DNA of 64,000 bases from positions 363,027,739-363,091,738 of the forward strand of contig NC_090319.1 in the NCBI RefSeq assembly GCF_040869045.1, written 5' to 3'. The notes beneath the pieces are model-generated. The model made no database searches and was not told the origin of the DNA. It saw only the letters and a program-made list of their open reading frames with translations. The translations under genes and the position numbers were made by a program. The stretch is from Eurosta solidaginis. Taxonomy: Eukaryota > Arthropoda > Insecta > Diptera > Tephritidae. Every line of letters begins with the position of its first letter. Within the stretch, counting starts at the first letter, position 1. Below, in pieces: positions 1 to 11,699 of this stretch.

Positions 1-1028
1 TTTTTGAAGTCCTTTGATGATTTGATTTTAATATTTCATAAAAATCAACAAAAAGAATAATCAAATATGAATACTTTTGATGATCAAAAACTGAATATTG
101 TTTTTCGATCATTTTTCAATCAGCTTTCTGAATCTTTTCCGACTATCTTTGTTAACTGAATAATACATTTTATACTTGTTAAAATTTTACATTGAAAACA
201 TATATGTAATACTCCTATATTGCTAATAGAAAATGCTCGCAGTGTGTTTGAATTCGAAATCAAAACAAGACAGCCTATACAATTTTTGTGATTGTAGCAG
301 CCTAAGTGCATTGTACAGGTCTACAAGTAGGATATGTAGCAGCACGCACATACACAGCCACGCTCACCTGATAAAATGCTTGTTCTTGTTCGTTTTTTTT
401 GTGGATGCTATTTGGCACTGTTGTACTTCTTAGGACCAAACAAAGTTTAGTAGCTGCTATCGAAAACTGCTTAAAATTTTTTTTCTTATATTACAAAGAA
501 ATATACTTATTTACTTTCAAACGAGCACTTAATTACATCTCTCTTTCATAACCATATATTTTGGACAATTTTAATTAACAAATTGTGATAGTTTTTTACG
601 GGGACGATTGCTAAAACCGTCGGGGGAGGTATTAATAGACGCGTTTTTGCCTCGCTTCCAATAATTCGAATACTTTTTCTCTTCGGACTATTGACAACAG
701 GACAAAACGCGTCTATTCATTTTTCTTTCCGCTTTTTTGGACGAGTTATTGCAGTCGACCTCGGTTTCAAACTGTTTTTCGCGGAGAACTTTTGAACGGG
801 TAGAAAAACTTAACTCCCGTGTTTGTATTCTTAATACTGAAATAACTACGCGTCCTCAGATACCCCAATTGAAGACTTTTTTATAATTTTCTGAAGGACC
901 CACATGGGTGCACTTAAAATTTCCTACTAAATTCGTTAAAAGAAATTTACCATCACAGCAACCCATATCTGATATTCCGATCCCTTTTTTGCTTCCCTGT
1001 GTCGCTTTCGACGAAGCAACCCCGGTAA
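1..1028. other. Gene-free AT-rich DNA with a short inverted repeat
   Basis: No reading frame here resembles a known protein. A perfect 14-base inverted repeat built on AATAGACGCGTTTT lies at 634-647 and 704-717. Similar ACGCGT-rich stretches occur near 24300 and 25475, so this may be the remnant of a dispersed element. Nothing else is identifiable. Confidence 0.4.
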
Positions 1029-1117
1029 TTTTGACACTTCGTTCAGTGTCAAAACTCATGATCCACGCAGGTTCCACTGGGTTCCACGCTAGTTTGACAC
1101 TGACCGAAGTGTCAAAC
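1029..1117. repeat. Pair of mirrored hairpins (TGACACT/AGTGTCA)
   Basis: Two perfect 10-base stems with six-base loops lie 37 bases apart. The first is TTTTGACACT/AGTGTCAAAA at 1029-1054 and the second GTTTGACACT/AGTGTCAAAC at 1092-1117. The loop of the second is nearly the reverse complement of the loop of the first, so the whole block is an inverted repeat of palindromes. It may be a small MITE; no target duplication was found. Confidence 0.55.
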
Positions 1118-2540
1118 TGCCGTGTGTTAGAAAGGGAAAGAAATTGTTTCCCTCTCATACATATCATACTTGTAAACCTGTACAATGGCCTAAGTGTGAC
1201 AAGAAAAAATTTAAATTTAGGTACATTCGATTATTGAATACAAAAACATTTAAACAGCTATATATCGGCACTCTGATGTTGGGGAATGTACCTAGCCTTT
1301 TGTATCAATATAGAAGTATTACATATATGATTGAAACTCTTATTTTTTCACGTGCAAAATCATGAAGTTAGAAAAAATGTATACAATTTTTTTTATTTAC
1401 ACAAAAGATATTGTATGCAAATGCTGCTCGTAACCGAAGATGTTCCCAATCATTTATCCACCTTCGGCTTCCAAAAAAATACATAATGGTTGGACAATAC
1501 AAAGTTTGTGAGCTATTTGAACCCCAGGTAAGTGAAACTCTCTTCACATACCTGAATACGGCTTCAACATCCCGCACCTTATCGTTTTTTAAGATATTGA
1601 CGATCATAACTGATGGTGGATGTTGTAGTCGCAGGTGTATATCAGTCAAGCTTATTTGCGAATTACCTTTGGTTCAAATTGTTCACTTCCACATGCTTTC
1701 TTCCCCTGATGAAATATGATTATCATGTAGTATCTTATTTTGTATGAGATATGAAGAATAAATCATGATGATCGCATTCAAAAATGATTCAAAAATCTCA
1801 TCCAAAACGATTCACGAATATGATCAGAAAATGACCGTGAAAAGCAGTCAAATATTACTCTAAAGCAATTAAAGTTCAATTTTACAATGATATTAAATGT
1901 GAATAAAAAGTGTTTCGAAACATGAATCAAAAATGGTTAATCAAGAATAACACGACGATACATTAATTTTTGAACAGAAAATACCTTTAAATTTGAACAT
2001 TTTTAATCATCTTGGGGTATGATATTTGAATATTTTATGATCAAAAATTTCAAAAAATGCTGGCTGGGATGTCGCTGTTCAGCCTATCAACACAAAAGCG
2101 ATGTAAGCGCAGTTTATATTAAATGCGGTTCTGTTGTGCAATACTCCCTTACACTATTAATATACTTTCAATATATCTGAGCTTAAAGTTGCATATTTTT
2201 AAAGTTGTAGATTTAATATTTGAATCTTTTTTCTGGATTTATGTTATTATTTGTACTATTTTTAATAGTTTTTAACTGTGTGTGCTATATTATTGGGGGC
2301 ATATTCTGATACATTTTTAACTTTAAATATTTTTTTATTGGCATTTTATTATGTACTAACACAGCAAACAATCTGAAGCGATAGGATACGAACTTTATTA
2401 ATAATATAAACCTTATTAGAAGTCAAATAGGTCTTTTTAGCGTTGGAACTTTTATACATAATAAAAATATCGAATTTTATGTAAATAAGTTTTGGCCAAT
2501 TTACGTTTATTTTATCTAGGTACAAACGTGCTTTCTCGAT
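1118..2540. other. Gene-free AT-rich DNA
   Basis: I see no recognisable gene, RNA or element here. Short open frames on both strands near 1140-1720 have no family features and overlap one another antisense. Confidence 0.4.
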
Positions 2541-2694
2541 GTTGTTGTTGTTGTTGTTGTTGTAGCGATAAGGACACTCCCCGAAGGTCTTGAGGAGTGT
2601 TATCGATGTTGATGGTCCTTCGCCGGATGCAGGTCCGGTACCAAGCTCAACCATCTCGGGAACGATTTGTTATGACCACATGCAACCTTCTAGG
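2541..2694 (-). mobile_element. CAA-tailed retroposon, 5'-truncated copy
   Basis: On the minus strand this is the 3' part of the family described at 17221. It ends in a (CAA)n tail, read here as GTT repeats from 2541, and matches the copies at 2697, 17221 and 17771 through the blocks ACACTCCCCGAAGG, GTTATCGATG and CTCGGGAACG. It lies tail-outward against the complete plus-strand copy that starts at 2697, giving an inverted pair. Confidence 0.7.
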
Positions 2695-2696
2695 CT

Positions 2697-3109
2697 ACCC
2701 CCAGCGGGTCAGGGGGCTAGAATATACCCGCGGAAGGTATGCCTGTCGTAAGAGCGACTAAAATACCAGATTCAAAAGGGGTTGTGTAGCGCAAACTTTT
2801 CAGGTTGCCAGCGCAATATATAGCTTCTCCAAACCCAGTTGTCAATCTCACCTATCCGTGGCGAATCCTGTTTCATTAACAGCCGAGGCTCTGGCGACCT
2901 CAAGCTCCTCATGGAACTTGGGGGTGGGGAGGGAGGTATGGCATGAAGGTTTAATGTGGCCATATAAATCGTTCCCGAGTTGGTCGGACTAGTGGTGCTG
3001 TGTTACCGGAGCGTACCGGATCTGTATCCGGCAAAGGACCATCACATCGATAACACTCCTCTAAGCCTTCGGGGAGCAACCTTATCGCTACACCAACAAC
3101 AACAACAAC
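2697..3109 (+). mobile_element. CAA-tailed SINE-like retroposon, near full length
   Basis: This copy is about 413 bases long, starts near CCCCCAGCGGGT and ends in (CAAC)n. Internal blocks shared with the minus-strand copy at 17221-17639 include GCCTGTCGTAAGAG, GGCGAATCCTGTTTCATTAA and CTCATGGAACT. No long reading frame is present. I could not see clear RNA polymerase III boxes, so the origin (SINE or internally deleted LINE) is open. Confidence 0.7.
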
Positions 3110-4476
3110 CTCCTCTATGTTTTCCAACTGTTTCAACCGACTAGCTTGAGTTGTCTTGAGATTATGCACTGCACGATCAGTCTCGTTAATTTCAATATTG
3201 TTATCACATTTTGAAAGTATTTTAATCAAATGTACAATGGGCTCCTTATCTTTTACTTTGTATTCGACGCATATTTTCCTTTGGCAATGCAACACTTGCA
3301 AGCATAATAATAAGCAATGTTCCTTGAGCGGTAATACTCCACTGAGATTTTCTTAAACTCACCATAGTGTAACAGTTCACCTTGATGATGTAGTTTTGTT
3401 GTACAAGCTTACAGAAGTTCTTCATTACTTCAACGTTTACATATTGCAACAAACCTGCATCAGTTTCCACTTGTAGTCCTATTTTACAATTCAATGGTCG
3501 CTTTACAAAGCTATTCATCGCCCAACCACTCCATGTATTCTAGGGATCATATTCGTAATCTTCACGTGTACTTTTTTTTTGGCTATTAACATTTCATCAA
3601 AACAGTATGGTATGCGTTCGCCACGCGTAAAACTATACAAATAAATGTAGAGGAACGCCGAAGGTTATCGTTTGAATAATGTTCTTGTTTATTAGAGAAA
3701 TGCATTTCTATTTATACAAAAGTTCTTAACCTACACATACAATGGTTACATTAATACTTGCATACTAAAAGTACATGATTTCACCATATATAATGGCTTG
3801 TCAGCATATTATTGCAGTGACCTACATATTGTCAATATGATCCACACATATGTTGGTTGGTGTGGTTAATCGATATATGGGATGGTTTGGCAAATGCAAA
3901 TGAACTCAAGTGGTTATCTGGGTCAGTAAAATATGAACGTTTGTGTGTATGTATATTTGTATCATTAAATGCATTCGAAGTGAGGTGCATTCCAAGTAAC
4001 ACTACAGCACTGCTACAACAACAAAAGCCAGTTGTAGTTGGCGTTTACAAAAGCAACACGTCCCAATATGTTCACAATATTGTGCTATCACATCTTTCAG
4101 AATTTAATTTGAAATCATAGCTCTCTACGGTTACCTCTCGTTCACGAAATGGCGCTAATAGCACATACATTCGAGCATCGTCCTTCCAGCAAGCAGTATA
4201 AGGAAATGGAGGATTTCTGTTCTAAGTTCCAGCTTCATGCAATCCGCTTGTAGTACTAGTATTCGCATATCGATCAGAATGTTTTGTCTTTTTTTTTTTT
4301 GTTGAGGTTTGCTTGAGTATTCCCAACATGCATTTTTTCAAGATAGTTGAAAATAGTTTTTAAGCCAAACTTAGGAAATTGCTCATATAAAATTTTAGCA
4401 TTGTAGCTTTAAAAATGAAGGAAATATCCCGTTAAGTATTGAATTCACAGAATTATGATATGGGAGGGGGGTTGAG
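3110..4476. other. Gene-free DNA
   Basis: No supported gene. The block near 3600-3760 has LTR-like texture (AATAAA-type motifs and a TATA-like stretch read on the minus strand), but I could not find matching ends. The remainder is unassigned. Confidence 0.35.
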
Positions 4477-4569
4477 GTTTACGCCGGTCACTTAATCGGC
4501 GGCGTAGGCTCTATTACATACCGGCGGCGGCGGCGTGGCCGGCGCACCGACAAAGTGATCGGCGTAAAC
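4477..4569. repeat. Small GC-rich inverted-repeat element
   Basis: The ends GTTTACGCCGGTCACTT (4477-4493) and its near-perfect reverse complement (4553-4569, one mismatch) enclose a 59-base GC-rich core of CGG triplets. In AT-rich surroundings this looks like a miniature inverted-repeat element or a self-folding module. The function is unknown. Confidence 0.6.
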
Positions 4570-5078
4570 TTCTGTATTGAATGGCTGGATTTCAGAGTAT
4601 CATATTGTCCACAACTAATGAATATGGAAACATACTGTTGACGTCAAGGGTATTTTTGACGATCTGGAACAATATCATTAACTTGCGGATGAGTATCTGG
4701 GGGGCTTGTAAAGCGAAATTAAAAAAAAAAACAGTATTTGGAAAGGTTTTGTTTATATGTATTTAAGGAATCGTTTCAGCCATTTCGGAAAGATCCGCGG
4801 TTTTTGCCTCAAAATCTTGCGGATCGATCAAAAAATTTCGGAAGTAGCTCCTTGCGGAGAGAGGGAGACATACTTAAAATGGTCGCACTTTTGTAGCGTA
4901 GTTTCACTGAAGGAGATGTTCTGAGCTAGCTGTAATACTCGTCGTCGGCACGATTTCTTTACATCATTTGTGGCTACATGCTGCTGTTGCTATCAATTAT
5001 CTACTAATAGTCATGAGTCATGGCACAGTTAACGATTAGCGTCAGTGCTGTCTTATTGTTGATCGCGCCGAAAAATGT

Positions 5079-5128
5079 TGGGGTGTCATGTGGGGACACA
5101 TCGCATGCAGGCCGGGGTTGATTCTGAA
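5079..5128 (-). mobile_element. Short remnant of the 56-kb LINE family
   Basis: About 50 bases resemble the stretch near 56205-56272 of the LINE, sharing GTGTCATGTGGGGACACAT and GGGGTTGATTCTG but lacking an internal block. This corresponds to the C-terminal cysteine/histidine region of the LINE protein on the minus strand. Confidence 0.6.
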
Positions 5129-5423
5129 CAACTTAGCATTTCGTTGTGGTATTTAATAAGGATACATCTCTCTTAAACACCACACCAGTTTCCATGTGAT
5201 CGCCAAACACATAACCAGAATTGTATTATTTATTATCTACCCTTATACAATACTAAAATTCTAGTTACTCTTGTAAGGCTCTAAGATAAGATACCAGCAT
5301 ACACACACATATATATACAGGATGTTTTTTTCTTAGTTTCAAGAAATGTTCGCTTCCTGTTGGTGAGAATATTTTTGAAGTAAAATATTGAACATGCATA
5401 ACTGTACTATTACGTATAAAAAC

Positions 5424-6014
5424 CAGGCATGCTTAACCAACGAAACGATATCATTTCGTTACGATAATCAACGTTAATAAACGAAACGAAGTCATTTCGT
5501 TTCGTTTATTAACGTTAAGATCGTCAAATTAACGAAATGATTTCGTTTCGTTTTCTGCCATATCAAAACGAAATCAAATCGTTTATGTTGATTATTAATT
5601 TCAAACTATGCTGGCAAATCTGATTGATGGCGGAGTCATTAAAGGTGAAAGCATTATCCAAGCTGATTGCAACTTTTCTCATGAATTTTGACAGTACGAA
5701 CATTTCTCAGAGTATTTTTGACATTACCACCAACGAATTACACAAACAAATTACATAGAGTTTGTGTGTGTATGTGCGCTCGTTGTTGCCACCTTACGGC
5801 TTCACCATGGCTATAGCATTGCCAGCATAATTCAAACATAAAGTATCACGTTTTCGTTAACGTTTTTAACGTTAACGAAAGCTTTTCGTTTCGGTTAAAA
5901 ACGAGATACAATTTATCTTGATAATTTCTTTATCGATAATATTTCGAAGTGTTTCAACGGAAACGGTGGAAATTTTTTGATAAACGATTAGCTTAACGTT
6001 AAGGTGCATCCCTG
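5424..6014. mobile_element. hAT-type MITE with 8-bp target duplication
   Basis: This 591-base non-coding element starts CAGGCATGC and ends GCATCCCTG. It is flanked on both sides by the same eight bases, ATAAAAAC (5416-5423 and 6015-6022). Eight-base duplications and CAGGG-type ends are characteristic of hAT transposons. The interior is made of AACGAAACGA/TTCGTTAACG inverted blocks that would fold strongly. It codes for no transposase, so it would depend on a helper elsewhere. Confidence 0.85.
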
Positions 6015-6161
6015 ATAAAAACAATTATAATGCGCGTAGAACAAAACTTTTAATAAGAATTCGTGTAGAATAAAGCGATATTTGTAAGCAAAAATTCGTA
6101 AGACTTTTGATATTTATGAGTGTAGCTTCAATTTGAAACATTTGAATGTACCGAAATGTAT

Positions 6162-6880
6162 AGTAACGAATTTAGTTCAATTCCTCTTATTTGCAACCTT
6201 CTGCCAACGTTCGTATCGCTAAACTTTTGAATAAATAACTCCAATATTCAATAATGCAAAATGGTCTTTATTAGACTACTTTGAAAATACTTCACAATAA
6301 CACTTATACTTCGCAACTGATAGCGTGCTTAAATCAAACTGATTGCTGCTTACTCAGCTTTCGCTCCTTTTATACCCTCTGCTGTCTCGTTCGCATACTT
6401 CTAGGCGTTTCTTCTTCTAGAATTTACTATTTAGTTACCAGCCAAGGCGAATTCATTATAGGTGGTGTTATCCCATCAGCTGATTGCTTCTTCTTGATAA
6501 TTTTCCATACAAAGCCTTGTACAACAAAATGTCAGTTAATAGAAATCTATGAAAATTTTCTTTTGACTTGACATTCATCTGCACGGCGAGTTGATTGAAT
6601 TCGCTTGCCACCACCTGGTGTAGATACGCCTTGGTTACCAGCTATAAACTTAATAGATATAAACTACAGATGCACGTTTATAGCCTCTCGCATAGCCATA
6701 TGCGCGTGCATATGTGAGTAACACTTCCACCGATGATTGCATACTTTTGTGAGTATCTCTCCGCTGCTTGTATGTACATATGTGTATACATAATGATTGA
6801 TTTGTTTATGTACATACAAGTAACTGCTTAGTATCGCCTTAGAGATGATAGTATCCCTTAGTGTTCTAATATTCGTTACA
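6162..6880 (-). mobile_element. Solo LTR, family 'GTAACGAAT' copy A
   Basis: The ends are AGTAACGAAT and ATTCGTTACA (a TG...CA type LTR with the first T mutated), flanked by the four-base duplication GTAT at 6158-6161 and 6881-6884. Read on the minus strand it carries a TATA-box context, GGGTATAAAAGG near 6370. It shares long blocks with the LTRs at 49569-50073 and 47713-48194. No internal retrotransposon sequence follows, so it is a product of LTR-LTR recombination. Confidence 0.85.
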
Positions 6881-6898
6881 GTATGTATACTTATTAAC

Positions 6899-7160
6899 CT
6901 GGGTCGATTTGTATGGACGAAAGTTAACCGATATCGCGCCATCGATTTTTCTATAGGATTTGGGCTCAGGAAAAAAAAAGTTCCACTACGCATACCCAAA
7001 AAAATATTTTTTGGGTTTTGGTTGAACAATTTACCCTTTCGCCATTTTTTTTCGCAGGCTCGAAAATTACTTTTTGGGCATGCGTAGTGGAACTTTTTTT
7101 CCTGAGCCTAAATCCTATCGAAAAAGCGATGGCGCGATATCGGTTAATAAATCGACCCAG
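6899..7160. mobile_element. Hairpin MITE with ends CTGGGTCGATTT
   Basis: This is a 262-base foldback. The left arm (from CTGGGTCGATTTGT) and right arm (ending AAATCGACCCAG) pair over roughly 100 bases, including TTCCACTACGCAT and its complement. The two arms explain the mirror-image open frames seen on both strands, which are not genes. The target duplication is unclear. Confidence 0.8.
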
Positions 7161-7689
7161 TCTAATACTTATAGTTTGCGACGTATTTGAAATCATCTCT
7201 ACAGATGTCTGGTAAGAGGTATGCAAAACATTAACATACATATGTATAGTTTATTTCCGATCAGTTTGTTAAGAATTAACATACATAATTTCCATAAAGA
7301 GTTTTTAATTTGTGATTTCCGTCAAAGTTCCAGATCCCAAAGCTCAAATTTGAGAAAATGAAAGCAGTGAAGAGTTGAAATGCTGAAAATAAAGTCAGTG
7401 CGTTCTTCGTGGCTTTCGAGGAGCCTGCTTTCGAGATATTACAGACAATTCCCAAGGAAGAAAGCAAAAACTTTGAATCGTGGATTAACGGCCATCCGAA
7501 GCGAGAGTAACCAAATAAAGTTGTAGAATCGCTTCCAATAGAATTTTCGTCTTACATGGAAAAGCGTTGAAATGATCCGTCGAAGGAAAGAGTCTTACTC
7601 TTTGAGGTAATGAGCATACAAATCTCATCATGTGGAAGTATAAAAGCCATACAGGGTAGAAACAATTTAAGAACCATTGTGGGCAACGC

Positions 7690-8695
7690 AGCTGACAAAT
7701 GAGGTGCGTCCAATACTCCAAGTGCACATTGCATGCAAGCTACGTTCAGGAATCGGAAGGATATCAAGAGCACCAATACAACGGCAAATGCCATAACACA
7801 TTGTCACACGCTAGGGTTCGATGTATACAAACCAAAGGAGACAGCGGATTTTATTCAGCTGGTTAACGATTGGTTTGATGTTATGAACTCGAACATGAAA
7901 ACATATGGTTACCCTGGCAAGGTAATCAGATACAACATGTACAATCCTTACATGACCTTTTAATAAAATATCTTTTTGATGCTAATATATTTTTAAGGGA
8001 CCCGTTTGGAAGATCTCTTTCAAAGCAGCTTGATGTGCTAAGAGAGAATGAATGAGCCCAAGATGCAGCCGATTGTTTCAAGATTTAAAAATAAAAACAA
8101 ACACTATGTCGTAGAGCTGTTCCAAAATGGCAGTTATGTCTTATTGGGCTTTAGTTATGCTATACGAGTATTTGAATACTAATTCGGATGTGGAATACAT
8201 TTTAACACATAGGCTAAACCAGGACGTTCTGGAAAATTTATTTACTGCTATCCGCAGCAAAGCAGGTCTTAACCCTACTCCGAAGGATTTCAGATACAGA
8301 CTCCGGAAGTACATTTTAGGTATTTGTCTTACCAACTATCAACTATGTATCTACAAATTTTATGTTTCATTTACATATAGCCCGGAACACTGAACACTTG
8401 TAAGGTACCGGTAATGTGGACCAGAACACCACTAATTGGCTGGATCCTTTGGATTCCACTCAACCTCACTCCCAAAACTTTTATTCAAGTGACTCGACGA
8501 AAGCCTTGTGAAGAGGTGCAGCCGAAAGTTCTCGCAACCCTCAATCCACCACAAGAAGACCCTTCAGACCCATGCATCGCTCTTAGAAATTATGCATTGG
8601 AGTATATTGGTGGCTACATTATAAGAAAGCTTGGCCTTGAAGATGGAAAAAAGCACGTTAATTTCAAGTGGATGGACCAGCTCGCTGTCTAAGGA
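7690..8695 (+). pseudogene. Decayed P-element-like transposase
   Basis: Three broken frames read like the central and C-terminal parts of P-element (THAP9-type) transposase. They are a segment around ETADFIQLVNDWFDVMNS (near 7835-7895), a segment LNQDVLENLFTAIRSKAG with FRYRLRKYILG (near 8210-8320), and ALEYIGGYIIRKL (near 8595-8635). In the family these belong to the RNase-H-like catalytic and C-terminal helical regions. The frames are separated by stops and shifts, and no N-terminal THAP zinc finger is visible. Similar texture may continue to about 8960. The copy cannot encode an active enzyme. The family call is by eye. Confidence 0.7.
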
Positions 8696-8995
8696 CAGTT
8701 TAATCATACCATCTGCCCAATTTTTGGATGACATCAAAAGACTTGTGGACATCTTTTTTTAAATAAACGGCATGGATATACTCCATTGCAGGAACATAAA
8801 GGAGCGTTTATCCAAAAGAAGTGCCGACGTTGATCTTCCGGAAAACGTCAAACAATTTTTTTAACAGTGTCGGAATCATTTCTGTGTTTGGAACCTCAAC
8901 AAACGACTGAAAATTTGTAAGGCCAAACAGAGACTAATGGGTTTAAGAAAGTACATCAAAATAAAACTGTAAGTGTTGTAAGTATGTATAAACTA

Positions 8996-9016
8996 CTATA
9001 TATATATATATATATA
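8996..9016. repeat. (TA)n microsatellite
   Basis: An uninterrupted TA dinucleotide run lies just downstream of the P-like remnant. Confidence 0.9.
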
Positions 9017-9604
9017 AATGCATATCTATCTTGGTCCCAACCAGCTCCGTAAGCGGCATCCCAAGGGAACTTTAGCTAAATTGGGATCTGTATTAAATTA
9101 TGCTAGACGACAAAGATTATTCGTTGCCAAAAATATGGTGCTGGTACTAATAAGCAGCATATAGCCACGAATATTACTACAAATTTGGTTCGTGAGAGGG
9201 GACTCAGGGAAAGGATTTTGTCACTAAAATTTGCGAGAAACAAAAAGCCGTTACGGATTACGAAGCAGGCCAAGGCATTTTAGGCAAGATTAAGCGTGTA
9301 ATTAGTATTAAATTACATGGAAAAATCGAGGTTAAAATTGAAATGAACTTGTGTATGGATGAAAGACACAGTTCAATTCATATATGAGACATATACATGA
9401 AAATCAATCACTTTCATCATCTTGTAAGCTTAATATCTTTTTCAGCAAGCTTACTTATTAAAACCTTCATTTACATTTACTGTTGTTTGTTGGAATGCAT
9501 TAATTTTCTCTGTTATAAGAGTATGACGCAAACGGTGGCAAAGATCTTGAACCACATAAATAATTTTGCATGTATATGCAACAACGATAAATCCAGATCA
9601 ATCT

Positions 9605-10400
9605 GTGAGCCAGATAATAGCCATCATCCGGTGGCAAAGAGCCTGAGCCAGATAAATAATTTTGCATGTAAATGCAACAACAACGATTTGAGCCAGATAA
9701 ATCCAGATAGAAGTCTGGTTCAATTTGTAAGCCAGATAATTTGTTAATTACTTCTTTTTAGGTTGGCAACGCGGCCTTTAATATACCTACTTTTTCAAAA
9801 ATAGATGTCGCTGCTTAGCCTTTCGCCGTATGAGTTAAATGAAAAACAGCGGCGACATCTGCCTATAACATTTCACTTGTGCGAAAATTTCACGACATCA
9901 GCTTCTCAAGTTTCTCAATGATCCTGAGCATTCCCGTGAGAATTGAGCGTGAGCCGGAGCTGTAAAACTCACTGAAAGACGGCAAACAACGATTTGAGCC
10001 AGATAAATCCAGATCAATTTGTGAGCCAGATAATAGCCATCATCCGGTGGCAAAGAGCCTGAGCCAGATAAATAATTTTGCATGTAAATGCAACAACAAC
10101 GATTTGAGCCAGATAAATCCAGATAGAAGTCTGGTTCAATTTGTGAGCCAGATAATTTGTTAATCACTTGTCTTTAGTTTGGCAACGCTGCCTTTAATAA
10201 ACCTACTTTATCAAAAATAGATGTCGCTACTTAGCCTTTCGCCGTATGAGTTAAATGAAAAACAGCGGCGACATCTGCCTATCACATTTCACGTGTGCGA
10301 AAATATCACGACCTCTGCTTCTCAAGTCTCTCAATGATCCAGAGCATTCCCGTGAGAATTGAGTGTGAACCGGAGCTGTAAAACTCACTGGAAGACTGCT
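9605..10400. repeat. Two-copy tandem duplication, 416-bp period
   Basis: The sequence beginning GTGAGCCAGATAATAGCC at 9605 starts again at 10021 and continues with few differences to about 10400. The unit holds several GAGCCAGATAA sub-repeats and an inverted block, AGATGTCGCTGCTTAGCC/AAACAGCGGCGACATCT. No protein is encoded. The inverted block suggests that each unit contains a transposon end. Confidence 0.85.
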
Positions 10401-10436
10401 AATGTATCACCTTCTAAGACTTTCTACCTAGGTGTT

Positions 10437-11165
10437 GCCACTCAGAATGTTTCACAAGGTTGCCGCCTATTTGAAATTAAAAAAAAAATTGCATGAGATT
10501 TGCCGATATGGGTATCAAACGAAAGGTATTTCACTCCGCATTGCAATAGGGACATTTTTGAGTAGGATTGCCACCTATTCGAAATTAAAAAAAATTGCAA
10601 GAGATATACCGATATGGGTATCAAATGAAAGGTATTTCACTCCGTATTACAATAGGGACATTTTTAAGTAGGGTTGCCATTTATGGTTGGCACCTATTCG
10701 AAACAAAAAAAATTACATGAGATATGCCGATATGGGTATTAAACGAAAGGTATTTCACTCCGCATTAGAACAGCGACATTTTTGGGTAGGATTGCCATTT
10801 AGGGTTGCCACCTATTCGAAATTAAAAAAAAATTCATGAGATATGCCGATATGGGTAACAAACGAAAGGTATTTCACTCCGCATTACAATAGGGGCATTT
10901 TTGAGTAGGGTTTCAATTTAGGGTTGCCACCTATTCCAAATTAAAAAAAAATTGCATGAGATATGCCGATATGGGCATCAAACGAAAGGTATTTCACTCC
11001 GTATTACAATAGGGACATTTTTGAGTAGGGTGCCATTTAGGGATGCCACCTATTCGAAATTAAAAAAATTGCATGAGATATGCCGATATGGGTATCAAAC
11101 GAAAGGTATTTCACTCCGCATTACAATAGGGACATTTTTGAGTAGAGTTGCTATTTAGGGTGGGG
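10437..11165. repeat. Satellite-like array, six units of about 118 bp
   Basis: Six head-to-tail units begin near 10437, 10565, 10682, 10801, 10917 and 11037. Each contains TTGCCACCTATTCGAAATT, GATATGCCGATATGGGTATC and CGAAAGGTATTTCACTCCG. Some units are open in one frame (repeating peptide with GYQTKGISLRI), but this follows from unit periodicity and is not evidence of a gene. Confidence 0.9.
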
Positions 11166-11699
11166 TAGTTAGACGAAATAGTACTCTACTTACTCATATT
11201 CTATTAAAGCTTTAAAGGAGAACATTAAAGTTATAAATCTTCGTAAAAAATCTTACACATGAATCGACTTAATTTTATTAATTTCACACACGCTAATAAA
11301 ATTGAAATGGAATATCAAGGCACCGTTGCAAATTCTAGCAGAATATATTTAAATGCATATAAATATAAATGGCAAATATGAAATGAATAATTGCAATTTC
11401 TCATAGATTACTATTAGAAAAATTTCACACCATAGAAAAAAGATATCTCACCATGGTAATTTGCTACCATTAAACACTAGAGGCATATGTTCAATTTCCC
11501 AATAAAGGGTAATTCTATACGACAGCATTATAGATACTCTTAATCCACATCCAAAAATATACTCTTAATCCACATCCAAAAATATCCGCCTTTATAGGCG
11601 CCTTTTGAACTGAGATTCACGAATCCAAAAATGTAAATAAAAAACTGTTCGTCTGTGACGTGTATTAAGAGTGTCATGCTATCGTGAAACAATCGTCAT
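11166..11699. other. Gene-free AT-rich DNA
   Basis: Nothing is recognised here except a short tandem copy of ACTCTTAATCCACATCCAAAAATAT-like sequence (each copy about 30 bases) near 11535-11590. Confidence 0.4.

Noticed and set aside
6664..7241. Paired genes on opposite strands at 6.7-7.2 kb
   Set aside because: The mirror-image frames result from the foldback arms of the MITE at 6899-7160 and from the solo LTR.
10432..11158. Gene encoding a repeated peptide (GYQTKGISLRI)
   Set aside because: The peptide repeats with the satellite unit and frames break between units.
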